This document shows positions 27,470 through 35,150 of a stretch of DNA of 54,836 nucleotides, piece by piece. The DNA lies in contig CAJXUN010000030.1 of assembly GCA_913061475.1 (NCBI GenBank), forward strand, positions 1-54,836, written 5' to 3'. The stretch's first letter is position 1. Each line of letters opens with the position of its first letter. The notes beneath the pieces were generated by a model that did not search any database, had not been told where the DNA came from, and saw only the letters and a list, made by a program, of their open reading frames with translations. The position numbers were made by a program, and so were the translations under genes. This stretch comes from an uncultured Colwellia sp. Its GTDB lineage: Bacteria > Pseudomonadota > Gammaproteobacteria > Enterobacterales > Alteromonadaceae.

Positions 27470-28440
27470 GATTTATCACCAGCAAGGTGTTCGATGTTGG
27501 TATTTAATGGCTCCGCTAGAAGCGCTGTAGAAAAAACGTCCTCCGCGATAGCTTTGGCTTTTTCCGCTTCCCCAATCAACGTATCCCATGAGGGGAGGTT
27601 TTCGTCCCATTCCACTAATGTTGCAATCGGCCCAAAGCGTTGTAAAGCATAACGATACAAGTGCCAAACAGTATCAGACACCGGCTGACTGTGATCATCA
27701 ATCATAAATTCTCCGTCCTCAACTGGCGTACAACCAGCCAGATGAATTTCACCAACATATTCTGCGGGAATTCTATTTAACCATTGTTTAGCCAGCGCTA
27801 AAATACTTGCCTGATCCGAAGGTGATGGCGTTTTAGGAACGAAGTTTAATAATGGTTGGTTGATCGCATTAACGATCAAGTTATTTAAATCAATTAAGAG
27901 CTTACAGCCTGATTGCAGGCAAAGCTTCGCTAAAAACTCGGCTTCGCGATACGTTGAACCAGGGAGTTCAATATAGGCAGATAAATTTTCTACCAGTATC
28001 TGTCTGCCTAATTGTTGCTGTGCACGTTTAACGTTGGTAACCATAATGTGTAAACTTTCATCGTTAAAAGGTACTGGCAGCAAATCACCGGCGTGTGTAC
28101 TAGTGCCAGATACTTCAGCCCAGCTAAAACAGGCATGATCTGATAACAAAATAGGTTGATAACGCTCAACTAAATTAGTCAATTGCTCAAGTTGTTCTTG
28201 TGGTGCGGGTAATGCTGAACCTAAACCTAAAGATGTGGCATGCAAGCTAATGCTATAGTGCTGACTAATATCAGAAAGCACAGCGTGACTAGCACCGCCG
28301 TTAGCGAAAAAATTTTCAGCATGTACTTCAATAAAGTCGATGTTAGCTGGAGAGTTTAAGGCATCTTCAAAGTGATGATGTCTTAAACCAACACCAATTA
28401 ACGGCAAGTTAACTGTTGCTTCTTCGTTCAAGGAAAACAT
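27466..28440 (-). CDS. DUF692 / MNIO-family peptide-modifying iron enzyme (BufB/HvfB-like)
   Basis: A TIM-barrel enzyme of 324 residues in the multinuclear non-heme iron oxidative family, which uses two or three irons and oxygen to modify Cys residues in ribosomal peptides. Metal-ligand segments visible are EVHAENFFA, LSDHACFSWAE, VENLSAYI, LLIDLNNLIVN, GEIHLAGC, DDHSQPV and LVEWDENLPSW. It sits between a DUF2282 precursor peptide and a DUF2063 partner, the bufferin arrangement in which Cys residues are turned into thiooxazoles that bind copper. The ATG follows TGGAG. The chemistry here is inferred from family and context. Confidence 0.92.
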   Translation of the reverse strand: MFSLNEEATVNLPLIGVGLRHHHFEDALNSPANIDFIEVHAENFFANGGASHAVLSDISQHYSISLHATSLGLGSALPAPQEQLEQLTNLVERYQPILLSDHACFSWAEVSGTSTHAGDLLPVPFNDESLHIMVTNVKRAQQQLGRQILVENLSAYIELPGSTYREAEFLAKLCLQSGCKLLIDLNNLIVNAINQPLLNFVPKTPSPSDQASILALAKQWLNRIPAEYVGEIHLAGCTPVEDGEFMIDDHSQPVSDTVWHLYRYALQRFGPIATLVEWDENLPSWDTLIGEAEKAKAIAEDVFSTALLAEPLNTNIEHLAGDKS

Positions 28441-28505
28441 AGGTTTTTCTCCAGTAACATCGAAAAATGGAAGTCGTTATAGCGACTTTAAATTATTAAA
28501 CTTAT

Positions 28506-28793
28506 TTAAGATTTTTCTTTTAACATCTCACGTGCTTCTTTACGTGTTAAGCCACCTTGGCTTTTGCAAAGCCCTTTAGTCACTAAACGCCATTCGCCTG
28601 GGTCGTTATCGAGTGTCGACTGTCCGGCGCAAGAGTGAGTACCTGCAATGTTGCTACAGTCATTCTGTCCTGCTAAAGATACTCCGTAACATTTTTCTTT
28701 TTTCAGGCGCTTTTCTGCAGCGTCAGCATCAGAAATAACTCCCAGTGTTAAAGCTGCAGCAAACGCTGTCGATAGTGCAATATTATGAGTCAT
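28506..28793 (-). CDS. BufA1-like DUF2282 precursor peptide
   Basis: A small protein of 95 residues. It has a Sec signal peptide (cleavage near DADA-AEK) and a mature part with four Cys (residues 35, 46, 55, 76) in the DUF2282 pattern [22 protein letters not shown] and KGLC. Peptides of this family (bufferins) are exported after modification of Cys residues by a DUF692 enzyme and then bind copper in the periplasm. The start at 28793 opens the signal peptide and has AAAGGA upstream; an earlier in-frame start at 28826 would overlap the thioredoxin gene. The C-terminus has an extra charged helix ([13 protein letters not shown]). Confidence 0.88.
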   Translation of the reverse strand: MTHNIALSTAFAAALTLGVISDADAAEKRLKKEKCYGVSLAGQNDCSNIAGTHSCAGQSTLDNDPGEWRLVTKGLCKSQGGLTRKEAREMLKEKS

Positions 28794-28807
28794 ATTTTTT
28801 CCTTTCT

Positions 28808-29125
28808 TTAATGTTCGTTTAACCATGCTAGGACATCTTTTTTCGGCGCTGCGCCTAAATGTTCAGATGTTACAAATTTGTTTTTTAATAGTAATAACGA
28901 TGGAATGCTTCGAATGCCATATTTTTGAGCTAACGAGGGCATATCATCAATATTGACTTTAATCGCTTTGAGTTCAGATGATGTTTCATTGGCGACTTGT
29001 TCAAATACCGGTGTCATTGCTTTACATGGGCCACACCATGGTGCCCAAAAATCGATTAACACATCGGTATTTGCTGCTAAAACGTCAGCAAAATGTTGTT
29101 CACTACGGATTTCTTCTACATTCAT
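28808..29125 (-). CDS. thioredoxin
   Basis: A single-domain thioredoxin of 105 residues with the classic active site W-C-G-P-C (Cys31 and Cys34) and the cis-Pro segment [11 protein letters not shown]. It lacks a signal peptide, so it acts in the cytoplasm. It lies between the YHS protein and the bufferin precursor genes on the same strand with short gaps. Reducing the precursor's Cys residues before modification is a reasonable but unproven role. It could also be a second general thioredoxin, or serve the arsenate reductase encoded nearby. Confidence 0.93.
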   Translation of the reverse strand: MNVEEIRSEQHFADVLAANTDVLIDFWAPWCGPCKAMTPVFEQVANETSSELKAIKVNIDDMPSLAQKYGIRSIPSLLLLKNKFVTSEHLGAAPKKDVLAWLNEH

Positions 29126-29181
29126 CGTTTTTTCTACTTACTTTTATGGTTTCAGTTATGCAACCTAATTAACCTTTAAGG

Positions 29182-29649
29182 TTAAAGTTCGTCGGCCGCA
29201 ACATTTTTTATGTCGCTCCAGTTATCACTAGATAGGTTTAAGTAACCGGGTACGTCAGTTAGCCATTTCGTTTGCACATCTTTGTTTAGGTTTAAATAAA
29301 GTTTGTTATCAACGATTTTCCAGGCAAGAGGATCGGTATCAAACTTCTTCTCCATTGCGACTCCAAATGCACAATAACCACCGTATTGCGGAGCATATTT
29401 AGCAGGAGATACTTTAAACATGTCACGATTTTCTTCGCTACTAAATTGATATATGCCGCCTTTGTATGTTGCTGTGTAACCAGCATTACCCATTTTAGGT
29501 TTAGACATTGTGAAGTAGCTGACTGGGTCATATCCTTTGATCGCGAGATCATTGACATCGGCATTCATATCAATATCAGCAGCGAATGCGAAGCTGCTTG
29601 CAACTAAAATAGAACCAGCGAGTATTGTTTTTAATGTTGTGTTAAACAT
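29182..29649 (-). CDS. secreted YHS-domain protein
   Basis: A protein of 155 residues with a signal peptide (MFNTTLKTILAGSILVASSFAFA) and a YHS-type domain (KGYDPVSYFT, KGGIYQFSSEENRDMF, PQYGGYCAFGVAM). YHS domains are short Cys-containing modules often found in copper and other heavy-metal proteins; the domain Cys here is in GGYCAFG. It is the first gene of the minus-strand bufferin-type operon and has an AGGAAA ribosome site. A periplasmic metal-binding role is inferred from the family and neighbours. Confidence 0.85.
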   Translation of the reverse strand: MFNTTLKTILAGSILVASSFAFAADIDMNADVNDLAIKGYDPVSYFTMSKPKMGNAGYTATYKGGIYQFSSEENRDMFKVSPAKYAPQYGGYCAFGVAMEKKFDTDPLAWKIVDNKLYLNLNKDVQTKWLTDVPGYLNLSSDNWSDIKNVAADEL

Positions 29650-29720
29650 GGTATTTCCTAATTTGTTTGATTGTTAATGACGGGAGAAATAATAGTGTTG
29701 ATTACCTGTCGCGTGGGATA

Positions 29721-29752
29721 CAATCGTCCAAACTTTGAACCCAATCGTCCAA
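29721..29752. promoter_or_regulatory. paired direct repeats, candidate AraC-family operator
   Basis: CAATCGTCCAA occurs at 29721-29731 and again at 29742-29752, an exact 11-bp direct repeat with a 21-bp period (two helical turns). This is the geometry of AraC-family activator sites such as araI1-araI2. It lies between the divergent YHS/bufferin operon and an AraC-family gene, directly upstream of the latter's start. Confidence 0.65.
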
Positions 29753-29763
29753 GTTGACTATTT

Positions 29764-30585
29764 ATGGACCATTTATCTGAAATAATTAATCGTTTTAGCC
29801 TACAAGCGGGTGTGTTTTATACTGGCAAGCTTTGTGGTTTATCTCACTTCAATGAAGATACTGTTGTAGAAGGCCATATTCATTTACTGCGCAGTGGTAC
29901 TTTATCAATTATTGGTCTCGACAAGTCGACCATCGTTTTAAATAAACCTTCTATTATATTTTTACCTCGACCGGTTAAACATGGCTTGCAAGCAAGAGAT
30001 ACTGATAATGCTGAGCTTATTTGTGCAACCGTCACATATGGTAGTGGTAGTTCAAATTTATTAGCTAGTGCTTTACCTGATTTATTAATTTTACCGTTAG
30101 CTGAATCGCCGTTTTTGCAAACGAATATTGATTGGATCATTGCTGAAGCTCGGCAAGAACAGCAAGGACGTCAGGCGGTGATGAATCGATTAATGGAAAT
30201 ATTTATTATTAGCATGATGCGTTCACTGATCAATAAAGGTGAAATAGCTCAAGGAATGCTAGCAGGGCTCATGCATCCTCAATTAAAAAATGTTCTACAA
30301 CAGTTACATAACCATTGTGAAGCGGCGTGGTCGTTAGAGAAAATGGCAGAAATAGCGTTAATGTCTCGATCAAAATTTGCCGAAGTATTCAAAACTGTAA
30401 TTGGCCAAACCCCTAACGATTATCTTGTGAGTTGGCGAGTAGGTGTCGCGCAGTCGCTGCTAAAGCAAGGTAAAAATGTCAGTATTGTAGCAAACAGTGT
30501 TGGCTACGAGACAGCGTCCGCGTTAGCGCGCGTTTTCAGAAAACACACGAATATGTCACCTAAAGCATGGTTAGATCAGCAATAG
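29764..30585 (+). CDS. AraC-family transcriptional regulator with cupin sensor
   Basis: A protein of 273 residues with an N-terminal cupin-type domain (AraC_N / cupin_6; GHIHLLRSGTLSIIG, FLPRPVKHGLQA) and a C-terminal double helix-turn-helix (EKMAEIALMSRSKFAEVFKTVIG to VGYETASALARVFRKHTNMSPKAW). It is divergent from the bufferin-type operon and is the obvious candidate regulator of it. Cys and His residues in the sensor (GKLCGLSHF, EGHIH) could respond to metal or redox, which is a guess. The ribosome site is weak. Confidence 0.9.
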   Translation: MDHLSEIINRFSLQAGVFYTGKLCGLSHFNEDTVVEGHIHLLRSGTLSIIGLDKSTIVLNKPSIIFLPRPVKHGLQARDTDNAELICATVTYGSGSSNLLASALPDLLILPLAESPFLQTNIDWIIAEARQEQQGRQAVMNRLMEIFIISMMRSLINKGEIAQGMLAGLMHPQLKNVLQQLHNHCEAAWSLEKMAEIALMSRSKFAEVFKTVIGQTPNDYLVSWRVGVAQSLLKQGKNVSIVANSVGYETASALARVFRKHTNMSPKAWLDQQ

Positions 30586-30825
30586 CTTAAATGAAGCGTT
30601 TGTTAGCTCAGCTTAACTTGCCCTAAAGCAAACCTTGTATTCTCAATTGTGGCAACGCTACGTGGTCAATTAAGTCATACTCGTAATAGACCCCCCTTTT
30701 AAAATATTATTTCCTAGTTTGCTGATATTATGGGACATTAATGTCAAGTATGCAGCGTTGTTCAGCAATAAAAATTAACAGCCTTTATAACGCCTAGATA
30801 TATGACTAATAAAAATGGAGTTTTA

Positions 30826-31284
30826 ATGAGACTATTAATTTTACTTTTTACCCTTACATTTGCCATATCAACGTCAGCCAATGAAGTTGATTTAAAAAAA
30901 TTCGCACAAACTTACTACAAAACCATGACTGCGACTCAAGCACCTAATGCAACCATTGCTGATTTAGAAAATTATTTTGCTTTGCTGACTGATGATGTCG
31001 GACATTCACATTTACCCTGGGTAACCGACGACTCAAGGTTACCAAACGGCAAAGAAGCTATGCGTAAAGGTATGCTATTTTATCTCGGCGCACATACCGA
31101 ATACAGTTCAGAGTTACTGGATGTGTTTATTTTTAATACTTCTGCTATTGCTATTCGTTATAAAAATAGTGTTAAAGGTATTCACCCAGAAAATAATCAA
31201 GCGATTGCTTATAGCCAAACAATGATGGAAGTGCTTGAAATGGAAAATGGCAAGGTTGCTGTTATTCGTAAATATCACGAATAA
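30826..31284 (+). CDS. secreted SnoaL-like (NTF2-fold) protein
   Basis: A protein of 152 residues with a signal peptide (MRLLILLFTLTFAISTSA) and one SnoaL-like domain, an alpha-beta cone used by both enzymes and ligand carriers. The start at 30826 follows TGGAG by five bases and opens the signal peptide; an in-frame ATG at 30802 is less well placed. Sequences such as DDVGHSHLPW and NGKEAMRKGM are typical of the fold. The function is unknown and the gene is not obviously in an operon. Confidence 0.75.
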   Translation: MRLLILLFTLTFAISTSANEVDLKKFAQTYYKTMTATQAPNATIADLENYFALLTDDVGHSHLPWVTDDSRLPNGKEAMRKGMLFYLGAHTEYSSELLDVFIFNTSAIAIRYKNSVKGIHPENNQAIAYSQTMMEVLEMENGKVAVIRKYHE

Positions 31285-31379
31285 TCCGGATGATTTTTTT
31301 GCAAGCCAGGGTCTTCAAGCAACAATATGTTGTACTACCTAACTGCAATATTTATATAAATTTTTAATAGGAGGGTTTA

Positions 31380-31889
31380 ATGAAAAAACTACTAACGTGT
31401 TTGGTATTACTGTTATCTGGGTGTGCGTCAACTTATTTACCGGTCCCTTAAAATTATCAGGCTGAGATCTCGTATATAAGTAGCTCTGAAAAACGTCATT
31501 CAAATGGCAAGTCTGATCTGTTTTATTTAAAAAAGGTAAATGGCAAGAAAATAGCTGACACAAAAATCGCGATAAAGAATGCTACAGCCGGTCAAGGCTT
31601 TTATTTAACGACTAAGTTGGTTAAAACTGATGTTCCATCCCAACAAGCTGTTTATAGTATCATCGGTAGAACTGAGCATGCGGCACCAATTCAAGCTTTT
31701 TCTGATGAAGTCTATGAAGTTAAGGGAGATATTACTTTTAAGCCAGAAGCCAATCAAGAATATATTGTTAAGGGGGTTTTAGGAGAAAGTTATTCAGCTG
31801 TTTGGATTGAGCTAAAAGAAACAGGTAAAGTCATTGCAACAAAAATAGAAGTTAATGGTAGTAGTGCATTAGGCTTTTTTGAAAAATAA
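31380..31889 (+). pseudogene. lipoprotein gene interrupted by one in-frame stop codon
   Basis: An excellent AGGAGG site precedes an ATG at 31380 that opens a lipoprotein signal (MKKLLTCLVLLLSGC). Codon 24 is TAA (31449-31451). The same frame then stays open for 145 codons to 31889 with protein-like composition. One substitution, for example CAA to TAA, would explain it. The downstream part could be translated only from internal starts such as a TTG at 31617. I do not recognise the family. A sequencing error is a simple alternative to a true nonsense mutation. Confidence 0.75.
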
Positions 31890-32010
31890 AATGACCTATA
31901 TCGTGGAGTATAATTACGCAATGTAATATTAAATTAAAGCACGCCCGACCTTTACTGAACCGTTATCATTAAGCCTCCCTGTTGTAACCAGAAAACTTAT
32001 ACATCTAAAT

Positions 32011-32048
32011 AAGTATTGTATATATGAATAATCATATATACAATACTT
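32011..32048. promoter_or_regulatory. perfect 17-bp inverted repeat, candidate ArsR operator
   Basis: AAGTATTGTATATATGA at 32011-32027 is followed, after ATAA, by its exact reverse complement at 32032-32048. It ends 27 bp before the ArsC-ArsR fusion start. The core (ATATATGA-ATAA-TCATATAT) resembles the AT-rich dyads bound by ArsR/SmtB repressors, so the fusion's own ArsR domain is the likely ligand. Confidence 0.8.
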
Positions 32049-32075
32049 TGCATGTTTGCGTGGGTTAGTTATTCG

Positions 32076-32903
32076 ATGAATAAAATAAAAAAACCTAAAG
32101 TGCTTTTTCTTTGTACTGGGAACTCGGCTAGATCTCAAATGGCAGAAGCCCTGCTAAAACATCAGGCGGGCGATAGTTTTGATGTTTATAGTGCGGGAAC
32201 TCTGCCTGAAATGGTTGATGTGCGAGCGGTTAATGCATTAGATAAGCTTGGCTTAGATACAAAAAATTTAGTGGCTAAAAGTGTCAGTGTCTTTGCAGGG
32301 CAAGTTTTTGATTACGTTATTACGTTATGTGACAAAGCCAACAACGAGTGCCGAAGCTACCCAAACGCCGTAAAGCAATTGGCATGGGATTTCCCCGATC
32401 CGAAAGCGCGTTTAGGTAGTGAGCCTTTTTCGACAACATTACATGAAATAAACAGCCGCATAGCAATGTTTTGCTTAGTTGAAGAGCAAAATACTGAGCT
32501 AACGACTGATGTGACGGAAACCTTAGCAGATGTTCAGCCTGAACATTTAAGCCGCTTTGATGCGATCTCTTTCTATAAAACCCTGACTGATGATATTCGA
32601 CTTAAAACCTTAATGTTAACTCATTATCATGGTGAGCTTTGTGTTTGTGAATTAATGGCGGCGATGAACGAAGGCAGCCAGCCAAAAGTGTCTCGTAATT
32701 TAGCGGTTTTGAAAAAAGCGCAGGTAATAACCGATAGAAAGCATGGGCAATGGGTGTTTTATCGTATTAACCCTGAACTACCACTTTGGGCTAAAGCTGT
32801 TATTGCACAAACCACAGAAAATAACATTCCTATGATCAGTAACGAACTTCAGCGTTTAGCTAGCATGCAAAATAGACCTGATCGCGCAAGTTTCTGTAAG
32901 TAA
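32076..32903 (+). CDS. ArsC-ArsR fusion: arsenate reductase joined to arsenic repressor
   Basis: A protein of 275 residues with two domains. The N-terminal half is a low-molecular-weight phosphatase-type arsenate reductase with the CX5R loop CTGNSAR (Cys13 to Arg19) and a second Cys pair spaced as in thioredoxin-coupled enzymes (TLCDKANNEC). The C-terminal half is an ArsR winged helix-turn-helix with the As(III)-sensing ELCVCE motif and recognition segment KVSRNLAVLKKAQV. It would reduce arsenate to arsenite and repress the operon until arsenite binds. The ATG at 32076 is the natural domain start; an in-frame ATG at 32052 is possible, and neither has a clear ribosome site. Separate arsC and arsR genes are more common. 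Confidence 0.92.
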   Translation: MNKIKKPKVLFLCTGNSARSQMAEALLKHQAGDSFDVYSAGTLPEMVDVRAVNALDKLGLDTKNLVAKSVSVFAGQVFDYVITLCDKANNECRSYPNAVKQLAWDFPDPKARLGSEPFSTTLHEINSRIAMFCLVEEQNTELTTDVTETLADVQPEHLSRFDAISFYKTLTDDIRLKTLMLTHYHGELCVCELMAAMNEGSQPKVSRNLAVLKKAQVITDRKHGQWVFYRINPELPLWAKAVIAQTTENNIPMISNELQRLASMQNRPDRASFCK

Positions 32904-32932
32904 GTTTTCTATAAAGAACAAAGGATTTAATA

Positions 32933-33949
32933 ATGGGTATTTTTGAACGTTATTTATCAGTATGGGTGGGCTTAAGTATTGTGCTTGGGGTGGTTTTAGG
33001 TTTATGGCAGCCTAATGCTTTCCAAATGATTGCAGATTTTGAAATTGCACACGTTAATATTGTTGTCGCTGTTTTTATTTGGGTGATGATTTACCCCATG
33101 ATGGTTCAAATTGACTTTTCAGCGATAAAAGATGTCGGTAAAAACCCTAAAGGGCTAGTACTAACCATAGTGATAAATTGGTTGATTAAACCTTTTACCA
33201 TGGCTGGCTTAGGTTGGTTGTTTTTTAACGTTATCTTTGCTGACTTAGTTGACCCAGCGTCAGCCCAAGAATATATCGCAGGGATGATTTTACTAGGCGT
33301 AGCACCGTGTACAGCGATGGTGTTTGTTTGGTCACAGCTAACTAAGGGCGATCCGAACTACACGCTAGTACAAGTATCAGTAAATGATGTAATTATGATT
33401 TTTGCGTTTGCGCCTATTACTGCATTTTTACTGGGTGTGAGTGATATTAAAGTGCCTTGGGAAACCTTGATAATTTCTGTTGTGCTTTATGTGTTACTAC
33501 CACTCATTGCAGGTGTCATCACTCGAAAAGTATTGAATAAGGGGCACGGAGAGAAAGAATTAAGTTATCTTTTATCGAGATTAAAACCTTGGTCTGTAAT
33601 GGGGTTATTAGGTACTGTAGTTTTATTATTTGGCTTTCAAGCAAATACCATTATATCTGAGCCGGAAACTATCGGCTTGATTGCTATCCCTTTAGTCATT
33701 CAAACATACGGCATTTTTTTTGTTGCGTACCTAGCCGCAAAATGGATGAAACTACCCCATAACATTGCGGCCCCCGCATCGTTAATCGGTACATCTAACT
33801 TTTTTGAAATGGCTGTCGCAGTAGCAATATCTCTTTTCGGACTGCACTCTGGTGCTGCGCTGGCAACTGTGGTCGGTGTGCTCGTTGAAGTGCCGGTAAT
33901 GCTTTCGCTAGTTTATCTTATTAACCGAACACGATATTGGTTTAGATAA
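32933..33949 (+). CDS. acr3: arsenite efflux transporter Acr3
   Basis: A ten-helix inner-membrane carrier of 338 residues in the Acr3 (bile-acid/arsenite) family, which exports arsenite. The diagnostic segment [23 protein letters not shown] contains the conserved Cys of helix 4, and [12 protein letters not shown] and [11 protein letters not shown] are also typical. It lies 29 bp after the ArsC-ArsR fusion and has AAAGGA before the ATG. Its stop codon lies inside a long hairpin. Confidence 0.95.
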   Translation: MGIFERYLSVWVGLSIVLGVVLGLWQPNAFQMIADFEIAHVNIVVAVFIWVMIYPMMVQIDFSAIKDVGKNPKGLVLTIVINWLIKPFTMAGLGWLFFNVIFADLVDPASAQEYIAGMILLGVAPCTAMVFVWSQLTKGDPNYTLVQVSVNDVIMIFAFAPITAFLLGVSDIKVPWETLIISVVLYVLLPLIAGVITRKVLNKGHGEKELSYLLSRLKPWSVMGLLGTVVLLFGFQANTIISEPETIGLIAIPLVIQTYGIFFVAYLAAKWMKLPHNIAAPASLIGTSNFFEMAVAVAISLFGLHSGAALATVVGVLVEVPVMLSLVYLINRTRYWFR

Positions 33950-33971
33950 AAATATGATTTTTATCTAAACC
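33939..33971. repeat. perfect 15-bp inverted repeat across the acr3 stop codon
   Basis: GGTTTAGATAAAAAT (33939-33953) is the exact reverse complement of 33957-33971, with only ATG between. The acr3 stop TAA (33947-33949) is inside the left arm. No T tract follows, so it may protect the upstream mRNA or reduce expression of the following gapdh and arsJ rather than terminate fully. Confidence 0.8.
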
Positions 33972-33985
33972 TAATAGGAAAGACT

Positions 33986-34033
33986 ATGCAAATACATCTT
34001 TCTAATACTTTAGCATTGGACAATGGCACTTAA
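33986..34033 (+). other. 15-codon open frame, possibly a remnant
   Basis: ATG at 33986 follows AGGAAAG by a few bases and opens MQIHLSNTLALDNGT before a stop. It lies between acr3 and the GAPDH gene. It could be a leader peptide, the stump of a lost gene, or chance; nothing further supports it. Confidence 0.2.
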
Positions 34034-34107
34034 ATCGATCGCGTTGATTGTTATATCGCCATTTAGTACAACGTTTAACTTATATTTAAAAAATTTGAGG
34101 ACAAGAG

Positions 34108-35118
34108 ATGACAATTAAAATTGGTATTAACGGCTTTGGCCGTATGGGACGTTTATCAATGCGTGCAGCATTTGATTGGCATGATATTGAGATTGTTCAT
34201 ATTAACGATCCAGCAGGAAATGCTGAAACATTTGCTCACCTAATGACCTTTGATTCGGTTCATGGTCGCTGGCATCATGATGCGACTCATGAAGGTGATT
34301 CAATCATTGTTAATGGTAAAGCGATCCCTTGTACGCAAAATCTATCGACTCAAGATACCGATTGGTCGGCATGTGACGTGGTCATTGAAGCCTCAGGAAA
34401 AATCAAAACAAAAGCTTTATTACAAGCTTATTTAGATCAAGGGGTAAAACGTGTTGTCGTGACCGCGCCGGTAAAAGAAGAGGGCGTGTTAAATATTGTG
34501 ATGGGCGTCAATGATGACTTATATGATAAAGCTATTTACCCGATCGTAACCGCAGCATCATGCACCACGAACTGCCTTGCACCGGTAGTGAAAGTGATTC
34601 ATGAAAAAATCGGTATTAAACATGGTTCAATGACCACTATTCATAACATCACCAATACCCAAACTATCATAGATGCTCCGCACAAAGATTTACGCAGAGC
34701 ACGTTCTTGTGGCACAAGTTTAATACCGACAACCACGGGCTCAGCGACAGCTATTACCCATATTTTTCCTGAACTAAAAGGCAAATTAAATGGCCACGCA
34801 ATACGCGTTCCTTTAACGAATGCATCAATTACCGACTGTGTATTTGAGCTTGAGCGTGGCACGACAGTTGACGAAGTAAATCAATTGCTCAAACATGCCG
34901 CTGAAAATGAATTGAAAGATATTATGGGTTATGAAGAACGTCCATTGGTGTCGATTGATTATAAAACCGACCCTCGTTCTAGCATCATCGATGCATTATC
35001 AACGATGGTAGTGAATGAGACACAAGTAAAGCTTTATGTTTGGTATGACAATGAATGGGGTTATGCCAATAGAACCGCAGAATTAGCACGTATGGTTGGT
35101 TTGGCGGATAAAGGTTAG
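34108..35118 (+). CDS. ArsJ-associated glyceraldehyde-3-phosphate dehydrogenase
   Basis: A GAPDH of 336 residues with a Rossmann start ([13 protein letters not shown]) and catalytic Cys in [10 protein letters not shown]. It lies directly before arsJ, the arrangement in which GAPDH uses arsenate instead of phosphate to form 1-arseno-3-phosphoglycerate, which ArsJ then exports. A housekeeping copy should exist elsewhere. The ribosome site TTGAGGACAAG fits. Position within the ars operon is the main evidence for the specialised role. Confidence 0.93.
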   Translation: MTIKIGINGFGRMGRLSMRAAFDWHDIEIVHINDPAGNAETFAHLMTFDSVHGRWHHDATHEGDSIIVNGKAIPCTQNLSTQDTDWSACDVVIEASGKIKTKALLQAYLDQGVKRVVVTAPVKEEGVLNIVMGVNDDLYDKAIYPIVTAASCTTNCLAPVVKVIHEKIGIKHGSMTTIHNITNTQTIIDAPHKDLRRARSCGTSLIPTTTGSATAITHIFPELKGKLNGHAIRVPLTNASITDCVFELERGTTVDEVNQLLKHAAENELKDIMGYEERPLVSIDYKTDPRSSIIDALSTMVVNETQVKLYVWYDNEWGYANRTAELARMVGLADKG

Positions 35119-35150
35119 TTACAATCTTCTTACTTTAAAGGAATTCATTC

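Noticed and set aside
31339-31563. Minus-strand frame of 74 codons
   Set aside because: It is antisense to the interrupted lipoprotein gene, which has a better ribosome site and signal peptide.
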